From NCBI RefSeq assembly GCF_002844195.1, contig NZ_PEND01000002.1:666648-730647 (forward strand): DNA of 64,000 bases. Reading direction: 5' to 3'. The translations under genes and the position numbers were made by a program. Below the pieces are notes generated by a model, which did no database searches, was not told the DNA's origin, and was given only the letters and a program-made list of their open reading frames with translations. The DNA comes from Halegenticoccus soli (lineage in GTDB: Archaea > Halobacteriota > Halobacteria > Halobacteriales > Haloferacaceae). Below, piece after piece: positions 18,640 to 27,020 of the stretch (its first letter is position 1; each line of letters begins with the position of its first letter).

Positions 18640-20610
18640 CTACGCCCGCTCCCAGGAGAGCGACACCGGCAGGTCCTCGCGGAGGAGCTCGGAGACGTGA
18701 CACGTCCGCTCGCCGTTCGTCACCATCCGTTCTACGGTGTCCTCGTCGGCGTCCGCGTCGACCGTCACGCGCACGTCGATCGATTCGACGGACCCGCGGT
18801 CGTCCTCCGCCGCCGTCGCCTCGACCTCGATACCGCCGGGATCGAGGTCGCGGATGGCCGCCTGCACGCCGATGCTCGACGCGAGGCAGGCCGAGAGCGA
18901 TCCGAGGAAGAGATCGACCGGTCGCGGCGCGGACGGCGCTCCGTCGCCGAACTCCTCCGTGACGTCGAAGTCGTACTCGAAGGAGCCGGCGGCGACGCTG
19001 CCGGAGAGGTCCGAATCGACGCGGGCGGAGACGCGACCCTCGGGGAGTCGGACCGTCGCGCTCCCGCCCTCGGCGGCCGCGTCGGTCGTCTCGGTGGTCT
19101 CGGTCACCTCGACCGCCTCGGGTTCCACCCCGTCGAGGAGCGGCCACGGATTCTCGACGCGTTCGACGAGCGTCCCGAGGAAGCGCGCGGCGTCGGCGCC
19201 GTCGACGACGCGGTGGTCGAACGAGAGATCGAGCGGGAGGTGTCGGCGGAAGGCGACGCCTCCGTCCCCGTCCGGGACGGCCCGCCGCTCGACGGCGTTC
19301 ACGCCGAGGATCGCCACTTGCGGCGGGTTGATCACCGGGTCGAACGACTCGACGCCGAGGACGCCGAGGTTCGAGACGGTGAATGTGCCGCCGGCGAGGT
19401 CGTCCATCGTGTACTCCCTCGACAGGGCGCGCTCGGTCACGCGCCGTCGCTCCTCGGCGATCTCGCCGAGCGACAGCGAGTCTATCCCGCGGACGACCGG
19501 CGCGACGAGGCCCCCGTCGGAATCAGCGGTCGAGACGGTTTCGTCGCCGGAGGAAGCGCCGGACGAGCCGGCGAGGTCCACCGCCACGCAGACGTTGTGA
19601 GATTCGTGCAGGTAGTGCACGCCCTCCTCGAACGTCGCGTTGAACGCCGGGTGCTCGGAGAGCGCCGCCGAGAGCGCGGCGAGCAGCACGTCGTTGACCG
19701 AGACGTCCGCGCCGTGGGCGCTCTCGGCCGCGTCGACGGCCGCGAACAGCGCCTCGGCGTCGGCGGTCCGGTGCTCTGTGACGTGGACGGCCTCGCGGTA
19801 GCTCTCTCCCAGCCGCTCGGCGATGGTGCGGCGCATCCCGGTCAGCGGCCGCTCCTCGCGGATCCGCCACGCGTCGGCCGACGCCGCGTCGCTCGCCTCC
19901 GCCGTCGCCTTCGTGCTCTCGGCGTCCGCGACCTCGATCACGTCGTCCTCCGTGATCGACCCCTGCGGGCCGGTCCCCTCGACGCCCGTGAGATCGACGC
20001 CCAGGTCCTTCGCGAGCCGCCGCGCCCGCGGCGACGCCTTGACCGATCCGGCGGTCGCCTCCGCCCCGCCGCCGGCCGTCTCCGCCTCGCCGCCTGTCGA
20101 CGCGGCTTCGCCTGTCGACGCGGCGGCTTCGACGTCCCCCTCCGTGATCGATCCCTGCGGGCCGGTCCCCTCGATCGCGGTCAGGTCGACGCCCAGTTCC
20201 TCGGCGCGACGCCTGGCCCTCGGGGACGCCTTCGCGCCGTCCGTTCGCGCGCCGGCGGACGTCTCCGAGGTCGCGGCGCTCGACTCGGCGGTCGACGCCC
20301 CCGCGTCGACCTCGTCCGGCGCGGACGGCTCCGCGGCCCCGGCGCTCGCCTCCAGGTCCGACACGTCCTCGTCGGGGCCGGCGACGATGCCGATGGAGGC
20401 TCCCGGTTCCGCGCTCTCGCCCGCCGCGAGGAGCACCCGCCTGAGAACGCCCGACTCCCGCGCTGTGACCTCCCCGGTCGTCTTTTCGGACTCCACCTCC
20501 GCGATCACCTCGCCCTCCTCGACCGACTCGCCCTCCGAGACGTGCCACTCGACCAGCGTTCCACGATCCATCTCTAGTCCGAGCTTGGGCATCTTGACGG
20601 CGTATGCCAT
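18640..20610 (-). CDS. E2 acyltransferase fused to an OsmC/Ohr peroxidase domain
   Basis: 656 residues. A lipoyl domain (1-78, lipoyl Lys43 in ESEKTT) is followed by an Ala/Ser/Glu-rich linker. Two peripheral-subunit-binding domains come next (about 127-163 and 191-227, both KASPRAR...GPQGSIT). The acyltransferase core is about 240-500, with catalytic DHRVVDG (His466, Asp470). About 145 further residues form an OsmC/Ohr fold with both redox cysteines: Cys575 in LSACLASS and Cys637 in GERTCHVS. Ohr-type peroxidases are known to be reduced by lipoylated proteins. The fusion may therefore couple E2 lipoyl thiols to hydroperoxide removal (inference). It converges with the E1-AcoX-VOC genes. Confidence 0.88.
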   Translation of the reverse strand: MAYAVKMPKLGLEMDRGTLVEWHVSEGESVEEGEVIAEVESEKTTGEVTARESGVLRRVLLAAGESAEPGASIGIVAGPDEDVSDLEASAGAAEPSAPDEVDAGASTAESSAATSETSAGARTDGAKASPRARRRAEELGVDLTAIEGTGPQGSITEGDVEAAASTGEAASTGGEAETAGGGAEATAGSVKASPRARRLAKDLGVDLTGVEGTGPQGSITEDDVIEVADAESTKATAEASDAASADAWRIREERPLTGMRRTIAERLGESYREAVHVTEHRTADAEALFAAVDAAESAHGADVSVNDVLLAALSAALSEHPAFNATFEEGVHYLHESHNVCVAVDLAGSSGASSGDETVSTADSDGGLVAPVVRGIDSLSLGEIAEERRRVTERALSREYTMDDLAGGTFTVSNLGVLGVESFDPVINPPQVAILGVNAVERRAVPDGDGGVAFRRHLPLDLSFDHRVVDGADAARFLGTLVERVENPWPLLDGVEPEAVEVTETTETTDAAAEGGSATVRLPEGRVSARVDSDLSGSVAAGSFEYDFDVTEEFGDGAPSAPRPVDLFLGSLSACLASSIGVQAAIRDLDPGGIEVEATAAEDDRGSVESIDVRVTVDADADEDTVERMVTNGERTCHVSELLREDLPVSLSWERA

Positions 20611-20683
20611 GGCACGAACTACCGCGGAGAGCGGGATAAACTTCCGCGTGGCAGCGATTCCGGGAGGCGGTCGACCGCCGCGG

Positions 20684-20760
20684 GGTCAGCGCCCCGGTTC
20701 CGCCCCTTCGAGCGCGGACCGCGGATTCGCGACGTGGTCGGCCAGCGCCCCGAGAAAGTC
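20684..20760 (-). pseudogene. Remnant of an E2 3' end (copy of 22964-23040)
   Basis: These 77 bases match 22964-23040, the last codons and stop of the second E2 gene, with four transitions. Translated on the minus strand they give [27 protein letters not shown] residues. No E2 core lies upstream; similarity fades by about 20800. This is either a decayed E2 paralogue or a target duplication made when the 2.2 kb between the copies arrived. Confidence 0.75.
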
Positions 20761-20762
20761 GT

Positions 20763-21118
20763 GACTGACGCGCTCACGGTGATACTGACGGATCATCCGG
20801 TTATCTCCTCCGCCGAGCGTCGAACAGCGCGTTCCCGACTCGTTCTCTCCCTCACGAGCGAGTCGGGACGACAAAGAGAGTGGCCGGGAGTGACACGCGA
20901 AATCCCGAGAAAGCTCCGTTTTCGACCGCTCCATCACCCTCTGAGCACCAGTTGATTCCCGGCCAAGTAGCTTCGAGGGAGGCGATCGACATAGCCGTTC
21001 GGCCTGCTGTGGCAGGGAGTTGAGATCTGACTGCGAAGCGAGAAATCGGACGGCTGCGACGTGCTTATCGCCTTCAGCGCCATATGATCTCTCAGAAAAA
21101 TGCACGGTGGTGATGACA
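20763..21118. other. Lower-GC intergenic region
   Basis: 356 bases between the E2 remnant and the gene at 21119. Composition is visibly less GC-rich than the flanks. It may include badly decayed E2 sequence near 20760-20800. No supported gene; short frames here look random. Confidence 0.5.
21106..21113 (+). promoter_or_regulatory. Shine-Dalgarno-like site
   Basis: GGTGGTGA ends five bases before ATG 21119 and resembles the anti-16S core GGAGGTGA. Most neighbours look leaderless, so this site both supports the chosen start and hints at a different origin or translation mode. Confidence 0.5.
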
Positions 21119-21754
21119 ATGAGCGAGAAAGAGGTTCGAAAGAGCCAGACGATAGTCACGAAAGACGTACAGGGGATCCGAGCGGGAATCGGCACTGACT
21201 CCGCGGAAATTTTCATCGACTTTCCGCTTTCGAGCCCCCGATACTATCGAGTGCGGAGAGGTGATATCATCCAGGAGGGCGATATCGAAGCGAAAACCGG
21301 CGCCGAATTGGAGTCGCCGACGCTCACAAAGTGGATCGTGACCGACATTACATCGGAGAGCGTGATCGGCCGCGACACCGAGAGCGGCGATAAGCGCGTC
21401 TGGGAGCGAGACTGGTTCGAGGAACGGCTCATGATCGGGCAGTTCAGCACCTCTCTCACCGACTTCGAACGAGTGAGCGTCATCGAAACCGGCGACGCGT
21501 CCGAAACGATCGCCGGCCGGCGCGCCCTGTCCGAACGACCGTCATCCGGTTTACGGGTGGTTGTCACCGTCTACGGAGATAACGGACAGAAATTCGGCCG
21601 AACGTATCGATTCGCCGAAGGCGACGAGAGGTCCGAAATCCGATTAGAGTCGCAGACGCCGGCGCTCGAAGGGCTAGACGAAGAGCTCACAGCGCGACTC
21701 GAACGAGCGGTTCACGCCGCTCTCAATCGGAATGGGTACGTCGTCCGGAAGTGA
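21119..21754 (+). CDS. Unknown protein in lower-GC segment
   Basis: 211 residues, not recognised. The N-terminal half is rich in beta strands and charged residues (YYRVRRGDIIQEGDIEA, TKWIVTDITSESVIGRD, KRVWERDWFEERLMIGQFS). The C-terminal half has RVVVTVYGDNGQKFGRTYRF and a terminal helix. No signal peptide or membrane helix. ATG 21119 is favoured over ATG 21113 by a Shine-Dalgarno-like sequence. Codon use is less GC-biased than neighbouring core genes, suggesting later acquisition. It precedes a UspA gene in the segment bounded by the 77-bp duplication. Confidence 0.6.
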   Translation: MSEKEVRKSQTIVTKDVQGIRAGIGTDSAEIFIDFPLSSPRYYRVRRGDIIQEGDIEAKTGAELESPTLTKWIVTDITSESVIGRDTESGDKRVWERDWFEERLMIGQFSTSLTDFERVSVIETGDASETIAGRRALSERPSSGLRVVVTVYGDNGQKFGRTYRFAEGDERSEIRLESQTPALEGLDEELTARLERAVHAALNRNGYVVRK

Positions 21755-21926
21755 CGAGACTCGCCGCCCTTCCTTCTTTCTCGGCCGGGGGCTACTCTCG
21801 TCGAGGAGGGAAGCGAGGGAGGCACCCACTCGGTAGCGGGAACCCTCCGCACTCGGTTCGGATAATCGGACATACTCGGCGGGCTGTGACGCCGTTCATG
21901 TGTACGGCTCTTCTGAACCTACTAGG

Positions 21927-22790
21927 ATGTACTCGAACGTTCTCATTCCGACAGACGGCAGCGGCGGGACGCACCAGGCGGTTCAGCACGGGCTCACCAT
22001 CGCACAGCACTTCGAGTCGACGGTGCACGTTCTCGCGGTGATCGAGCTCGCACAGGTGTACGCTGATGGCCCTCCCGATTTACACGCGAAACTCGAAGAG
22101 AGGGCGACTGACGCGCTGGAGGCAGTCGCAAAGCCGGCGCACGACATGGGCCTTCGCGTTCGACGGCAGACGCGCACTGGCGCTCCCGAAACGGAGATAA
22201 TTCGGTACGCAACCGAGAACGGGATCGACTTGATCGTGATGGGAAAACACGGTCGCTCCCGGTTCCACGAGTTCTTCGTCGGAAGCACGACCAGCCGAGT
22301 GCTGCGGAAAGCGTCCGTTCCCGTCCTCACCGCCCGGATCGGAGAGCCCGAACGGCGAACTTCTTTCGAGAACATCCTGATAGCGACCGGCGGGGGCCCG
22401 GAAGCTGAAGGCGCGATCGAACACGGACTCGGGCTCGCGGACGCATTCGGTGGGAGTATTCACGCGCTCTACGTACTTGATCCGCGAGTCGTACAGACGG
22501 ACGCGCTCCGGGGGTACTTCGAAGAAGAGGGGAACCGAGCGATCGAAGCGGTGAGCACGCGGGCGACGAGGAACGGCATACAGGTCCACGGTGAGATGCG
22601 CGAAGGGAATCCCCCCGAGCGGATCATCGAGTACGCGACGCAGAACGGGTGCGACCTCATCGTTCTCGGAGCTCGCAGAAGAGGGGACGACAGTCGAGGA
22701 TTCGTCGGTAGCGTCGCGGAACGAGTCGTGAGAGCGGCGCAGGTGCCCGTTCTCACGGTTCGCGACCGCTCGGTCGAGGAAACCGCGTGA
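21927..22790 (+). CDS. Tandem-domain universal stress protein (UspA family)
   Basis: 287 residues made of two Usp domains (about 1-145 and 150-287), each beginning with the hydrophobic strand seen in YSNVLIPTDGS and FENILIATGG. Domain 1 retains the ATP-binding pattern G-x2-G-x9-G-S in GKHGRSRFHEFFVGSTTS. Domain 2 has GARRRGDDSRGFVGS, where the first glycine pair is altered, so nucleotide binding may be limited to domain 1. ATG 21927 starts the first strand directly. It lies between the two E2-related loci on the opposite strand; the partner process is unknown. Confidence 0.85.
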   Translation: MYSNVLIPTDGSGGTHQAVQHGLTIAQHFESTVHVLAVIELAQVYADGPPDLHAKLEERATDALEAVAKPAHDMGLRVRRQTRTGAPETEIIRYATENGIDLIVMGKHGRSRFHEFFVGSTTSRVLRKASVPVLTARIGEPERRTSFENILIATGGGPEAEGAIEHGLGLADAFGGSIHALYVLDPRVVQTDALRGYFEEEGNRAIEAVSTRATRNGIQVHGEMREGNPPERIIEYATQNGCDLIVLGARRRGDDSRGFVGSVAERVVRAAQVPVLTVRDRSVEETA

Positions 22791-22963
22791 ACTCCTCGGT
22801 AACGGGCCTGTTCACGATCGCTCTGCGCTCTCTTCTCGAACCGTCGTGGGCCACGTAGCCTCTCAAACCGAACTACGGCACCGATTGACACGTCGAACAG
22901 ACGCGTCTCGATTCGAACGCGAAGATGAGGTCCGCTCGGGAGTCACAACGAGTTCGCAACGGC

Positions 22964-23040
22964 GGTCAGCGCCCCGGTTCCGCCCCTTCGAGCGCGGGCC
23001 GCGGGTTCGCGACGCGGTCGGCCAGCGCCCCGAGAAAGCC
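22964..23040. repeat. Direct-repeat partner of 20684-20760 (E2 3' end)
   Basis: This is the intact copy of the 77-bp sequence whose degraded counterpart lies 2280 bases to the left. It forms the authentic 3' end of the second E2 gene. Confidence 0.75.
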
Positions 23041-24252
23041 GGCCGCGTCCGCGGGGGTGATCACGCGGTGGTCGAACGAGAGGACGAGCGGGAGGCGGCG
23101 TCGGTCAGTGGCCTCGCTCCGCTGGACTCCGGCGACGCAGAGCGCGGCGACCTGCGGCTGGTTGACGATCGGCTCGAACGACTCGACGGCGGAGTCGCTC
23201 AGATCGACGAGCGTGAACGTCCCTCCGGAGAGGTCGTTCGTCGTGTACCCGCCGGACAGGGCCTTCTTCGTCGCGCGCCGCCGCTCTTCGGCGATCCCTT
23301 CGAGCGACAGCGAGTCGACGTCGTAGACGACGGGCGCGACGAGTCCGTCGTCGGTGTCGACGCCGACGGAGAGGTTGTGCTCGACGTGGAGGCGGTGGGT
23401 GTGGTCGGTGTAGGTCGCGTTCAACTCCGGGTGTTCGGTGAGCGCCGCCGCGACGAGGGCGAGCATCGCGTCGACGGGTTTGATCTCGATCTCGGACTCG
23501 CTGTCGTCGTTCGCGGCGTCGACCGCGGCGAACAGCGCCTCGGCGTCGACGGTGCAGCGCTGGTTGGCGTGCACCACCTCCCGGTAACTCCGCCGGAGCC
23601 GACCGGCGACGGCCTGGCGCGACTCCGTCATCGGCCGCTCCTCCAGGGTCGTCCGCCCGCGGTACGGACTCGACTTCCAGGCGGCCTCGATGGTCTCGTG
23701 GTCCACGGCCGCGATGACGTCGTCGGCGGTGATCTCGCCCTCCGGGCCCGTTCCCTCGACGGTCGTGAGGTCGATTCCGTGGTCCCGCGCCAGCCGTCGG
23801 ATGTAGGGCGAGGCCTCCAGCCTGTCGACCGCCGTCGCCTCGACGTCGGTTCCCGTGATCGCCCCCTGCGGTCCCGTCCCGTCGACGGCTCCGAGGTCGA
23901 CGGCCAACTCGCGGGCCCGCCGGCGGGCCCGCGGCGACGCCTCCACCCCGGCTGACGCGTCCAGTTCGAAGTCGCCCTCCTCGTCCACTTCGGGCCCTCC
24001 CGCCTCGTCGGTCCCGGTGATCAGTCCCACTGGCGCGCCGGGACGGACGCTCTCGCCGCCTGTGAGGTAGAGCCGCCGCATCGTTCCGTCCGCCGGCGCG
24101 CTGATCGTGACCTGATCGGCCGCCTCGTCGAACCTGACCGTCGCGAGATCCTCCCCTTCTTCGATCTGGTCGCCCTCCGAGACGTGCCACTCCACCAGCG
24201 CTCCGCGGTCCGCTCCCGAGTCTGGCGTCGGCATCCGCACGATGTAGCCCAT
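22966..24252 (-). CDS. Degenerate E2-like protein (lipoyl and catalytic residues lost)
   Basis: The 428-residue protein has the full E2 layout: lipoyl-like domain (1-78), two peripheral-subunit-binding domains (about 104-140 and 145-182) and an acyltransferase-like core. At the lipoylation position Lys is replaced by Glu43 (RFDEAA instead of ESEKTT). The catalytic HxxxDG is DHRVITP, so Asp and Gly are Thr399 and Pro400. The frame is open, so it seems kept as a protein. It may be a structural or E3-binding subunit like E3BP of PDH, or a pseudoenzyme regulator (inference). It is divergent from thi4. Confidence 0.82.
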   Translation of the reverse strand: MGYIVRMPTPDSGADRGALVEWHVSEGDQIEEGEDLATVRFDEAADQVTISAPADGTMRRLYLTGGESVRPGAPVGLITGTDEAGGPEVDEEGDFELDASAGVEASPRARRRARELAVDLGAVDGTGPQGAITGTDVEATAVDRLEASPYIRRLARDHGIDLTTVEGTGPEGEITADDVIAAVDHETIEAAWKSSPYRGRTTLEERPMTESRQAVAGRLRRSYREVVHANQRCTVDAEALFAAVDAANDDSESEIEIKPVDAMLALVAAALTEHPELNATYTDHTHRLHVEHNLSVGVDTDDGLVAPVVYDVDSLSLEGIAEERRRATKKALSGGYTTNDLSGGTFTLVDLSDSAVESFEPIVNQPQVAALCVAGVQRSEATDRRRLPLVLSFDHRVITPADAAGFLGALADRVANPRPALEGAEPGR

Positions 24253-24346
24253 GGGTGAGGGTACCGGAACTGGAGTGATAAATGTCGGCTCGGAAGCGTC
24301 GGATCGGACGCCAATCTTTAACTACGCGGTTGTACTACTGAGTGAT

Positions 24347-25276
24347 ATGGCGGAATTCACCGGTTTCAGCGAGGCGAACGAGGCACAGGTCACGCGCGCG
24401 ATCGGCCGCGAGTGGACGGCGGAGTTCATGGACTTCTCCGACAGCGACGTGATCGTCGTCGGCGGCGGCCCGTCCGGGCTGACGGCCGCGAAGGAGCTCT
24501 CGGAGCGCGGCGTGAAGACGATGGTCGTCGAGAAGAACAACTACCTCGGCGGCGGGTTCTGGCTCGGCGGATTCCTCATGAACAAGGTGACGGTCCGGTC
24601 CCCCGGGGAGCGGGTCCTCTCCGAACTCGACGTCGATTACAGGGAGGCGGAGGACGCCGAGGGGCTGTACGTGGCCGACGGGCCGCACGCGTGCTCCGCG
24701 CTGATCAAGGCGGCCTGCGACGCGGGCGCGAAGATCCAGAACATGACCGAGTTCACCGACATCGTGATCCGCGAGGACCACCGCGTCGGCGGCATCGTGA
24801 TGAACTGGACGCCGGTCCACGCGCTCCCCCGCGAGATCACCTGCGTCGATCCGATCGCGGTCGAGGCGAAGCTCGTCATCGACGCGACGGGCCACGACGC
24901 GATGGCCGTGACGAAGCTCGACGAGCGGGGCGTACTGAACGCGCCGGGCATCGCCGACGCCCGCGAGCGCGGGCGGGTGATGGACCGGACGGAGGACGAG
25001 CAGTACGGCGCGCCCGGTCACGACTCGCCGGGGCACGACTCGATGTGGGTCGGCAGGAGCGAAGACGCGGTCGTCGAGCACACGGGCGTCGCCCACGACG
25101 GGCTGATCGTCACCGGCATGGCCGTCGCCACGACCTACGGCCTGCCGCGGATGGGACCGACGTTCGGCGCGATGCTCCTCTCCGGCAAGCGCGCCGCCCA
25201 GGTCGCGCTCGACGAGCTGGGCGTCGACGCCGAACCGGTCGAGCTGACGGGCCGCGCGCGGCCCGCGGACGACTGA
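24347..25276 (+). CDS. thi4: Thi4-type thiazole synthase
   Basis: The 309-residue FAD/NAD-binding Thi4 protein makes the thiazole moiety of thiamine from NAD and glycine. Residues 34-62 form the dinucleotide fold ([18 protein letters not shown]). Cys166 in EITCVDPI matches the cysteine that yeast-type enzymes sacrifice as sulfur donor, rather than the His of sulfide-using methanogen enzymes. Other segments are [13 protein letters not shown] and the C-terminal [23 protein letters not shown] 24347 is preceded by a TATA-like CTTTAACTAC about 30 bases upstream. The next gene starts 19 bases downstream and is probably cotranscribed. Confidence 0.92.
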   Translation: MAEFTGFSEANEAQVTRAIGREWTAEFMDFSDSDVIVVGGGPSGLTAAKELSERGVKTMVVEKNNYLGGGFWLGGFLMNKVTVRSPGERVLSELDVDYREAEDAEGLYVADGPHACSALIKAACDAGAKIQNMTEFTDIVIREDHRVGGIVMNWTPVHALPREITCVDPIAVEAKLVIDATGHDAMAVTKLDERGVLNAPGIADARERGRVMDRTEDEQYGAPGHDSPGHDSMWVGRSEDAVVEHTGVAHDGLIVTGMAVATTYGLPRMGPTFGAMLLSGKRAAQVALDELGVDAEPVELTGRARPADD

Positions 25277-25295
25277 ACCGGACGGAGCGAGATCC

Positions 25296-26057
25296 GTGAT
25301 CGAGCGCGTCACGCTGTACCGCGCCCCCGCGACCGCCGCGGACGCCGACCGGATCGCCGACTGGCTCCGCGACCGGATCGACGCCGAGGTCGCCGTCCGC
25401 GACCGGTTCCTCGACCTGTACCGCGAGGACTCCCTCCCGGAGGCGTTCGCGGCGGCGCGGGTCCTGTCCCCGCACGACCGCGAGACGGGCTCCGACATGC
25501 TCGGCGTGATCCGGTACGAGGAGCGCGCGCTCGACCGGCCGGGGCGCGCCGGCGGCGTGCTCTACGACGGGCTCGCGGTCCAGCGCGCGCTCAACGCCCT
25601 GCTTCCGGCGGACGAGCGCGGCCTCGACCACCTGCACGTCCCGCTCCTCGATCGCGCGCTCGCGACCTGGGGCGGTCACGACGGCCGGTGGCACAAGCGC
25701 GTGAACGTCCTCGGCCAGCCCGCGCTCGTCTCGATTCCCGGTCTGTACGAGGCCCCGGCGAAGCCCGAGGCGTACTACGGGGCGAAGCAGGGTCACGCCC
25801 TGCTGACCGGGGACACACCGCCGCGGGAGGTGCTCGAAGCCGCGGTCGACGGCGAGTTCCTCGTCGAGGGCGACCCGCGGGCGACCGAGGCGCTGAAGGG
25901 GTACGTTCTCCAGGCGGTTCACTACCTCCGCGCGGGTGAGGCGTTCTGCGACGACGAGCGGTGTCGGCTGCACAACGCCCACCGCCACTCGGGCGTCGTC
26001 CGGGCGCAACTCCGCCCCCCCGAGTTCTGCGACGCCCACGCCGAGGAGTACGCCTGA
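25296..26057 (+). CDS. Archaeal protein of unknown function, putative metal site (DUF6775/DUF7001-like)
   Basis: 253 residues starting at GTG 25296, 19 bases after thi4. The N-terminal part (IERVTLYRAPATAADADRIA) and the C-terminal block FCDDERCRLHNAHRHSGVVRAQL...FCDAHAEEY carry clustered Cys and His residues that could bind a metal. From memory this fits archaeal families annotated as putative metallopeptidases, but no HExxH is present. Function unknown. Position suggests cotranscription with thi4; a thiamine role is only a guess. Confidence 0.65.
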   Translation: MIERVTLYRAPATAADADRIADWLRDRIDAEVAVRDRFLDLYREDSLPEAFAAARVLSPHDRETGSDMLGVIRYEERALDRPGRAGGVLYDGLAVQRALNALLPADERGLDHLHVPLLDRALATWGGHDGRWHKRVNVLGQPALVSIPGLYEAPAKPEAYYGAKQGHALLTGDTPPREVLEAAVDGEFLVEGDPRATEALKGYVLQAVHYLRAGEAFCDDERCRLHNAHRHSGVVRAQLRPPEFCDAHAEEYA

Positions 26058-26066
26058 ATGGAGCGG

Positions 26067-26969
26067 TCAGCGCCGCGCGCCCGGCTCGACCGGCAGTTCG
26101 GGAGAGACGCCGACGAGCCCGGCGCTGACGTCCCAGAGCCGCTTTCGGGTCCGCTCGTCGTACGTTTCGGGCGAGGACTGCGTCGGCCCGTCGTCGGTGA
26201 AGTACTTTCCGGTCACGCCCTCCAGTGTCGGGTCCGACGCGGCTCGAATCACCGGCCGCGCCCCCTCCTCGACGCTCCTCGTGAACGGCAGCGGCAGCAG
26301 GGAGAACAGCCGCAGCGCCAGCCGACCCCGGAGCGACGCTCCGCGGCTCAGCGCCGTCGAGGGGACGAATCCTGGGTCGACGGCGTTCGCCGTCACGCCC
26401 GTTCCGCGGAGCCGTTCGGCGAGTTCGTACGCGAAGAGCACGTTCGCCAGCTTCGACCGGCTGTACGCCGCCAGGCCGTCGTAGCCGCGCTCCAGTTGCA
26501 GGTCGTCGAAGCGGATCGCGGCCCGCTCGTGGAGCCCCGAGGAGACGACGACGACGCGAGCCGGGGCGCTCTCGACGAGCAGGTCCGCGAGGCGGCGCGT
26601 GAGCAGAAACGGCGCGAGGTGGTTGACCGCGAGCGTCTCCTCGACGCCGTCCGCCGTCTCCGACCGCCGATCCAGGGCGAGCCCCGCGTTGTGCACCAGC
26701 ACGTCCAGCCGGTCGTGGCGCCCGCGGAACTCGTCGGCGAGGCGGCGGACGGTCGCCTGCGAGGCCAGACCGGCCGCGTAGAACTCCGCCCCGCCGCCGC
26801 GCGCTTCGAGTTCGCGGGCGACCGCCCGGCCGCGTTTCCGATCGCGGCCGACGATCGCGACGGACGCGCCCCGGTCGGCGAGCGCGAGCGCCGTCTCCCG
26901 GCCGATGCCGCTCGTCCCGCCGGTCACGAGGGCGACTCGTCCGTCGAGCGCCCGATCGGGTTCGACCAT
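26067..26969 (-). CDS. Short-chain dehydrogenase/reductase
   Basis: The 300-residue classical SDR has the cofactor motif TGGTSGIG (16-23), the HNAG strand, a catalytic Ser in VVVVSSGLHER and the YSRSK Tyr-Lys pair. It resembles retinol dehydrogenase/WW-oxidoreductase-like SDRs with an extended substrate loop. The cofactor-binding VGRDRKRG after strand 2 suggests NADP preference. The substrate cannot be predicted. It is convergent with the thi4 operon (9 bases apart) and lies downstream of the ABC exporter genes on the same strand, separated by 51 bases. Confidence 0.85.
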   Translation of the reverse strand: MVEPDRALDGRVALVTGGTSGIGRETALALADRGASVAIVGRDRKRGRAVARELEARGGGAEFYAAGLASQATVRRLADEFRGRHDRLDVLVHNAGLALDRRSETADGVEETLAVNHLAPFLLTRRLADLLVESAPARVVVVSSGLHERAAIRFDDLQLERGYDGLAAYSRSKLANVLFAYELAERLRGTGVTANAVDPGFVPSTALSRGASLRGRLALRLFSLLPLPFTRSVEEGARPVIRAASDPTLEGVTGKYFTDDGPTQSSPETYDERTRKRLWDVSAGLVGVSPELPVEPGARR

Positions 26970-27020
26970 GCGGTCGCAGTACGCCCCGTCGGGGCATAGA
27001 TCGATCGTACGGCCCGCCAG

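Noticed and set aside
20934..21119. 61-codon minus-strand frame between the E2 remnant and the 21119 gene
   Set aside because: Random-looking composition, overlaps the start and Shine-Dalgarno of the plus-strand gene, no family features.
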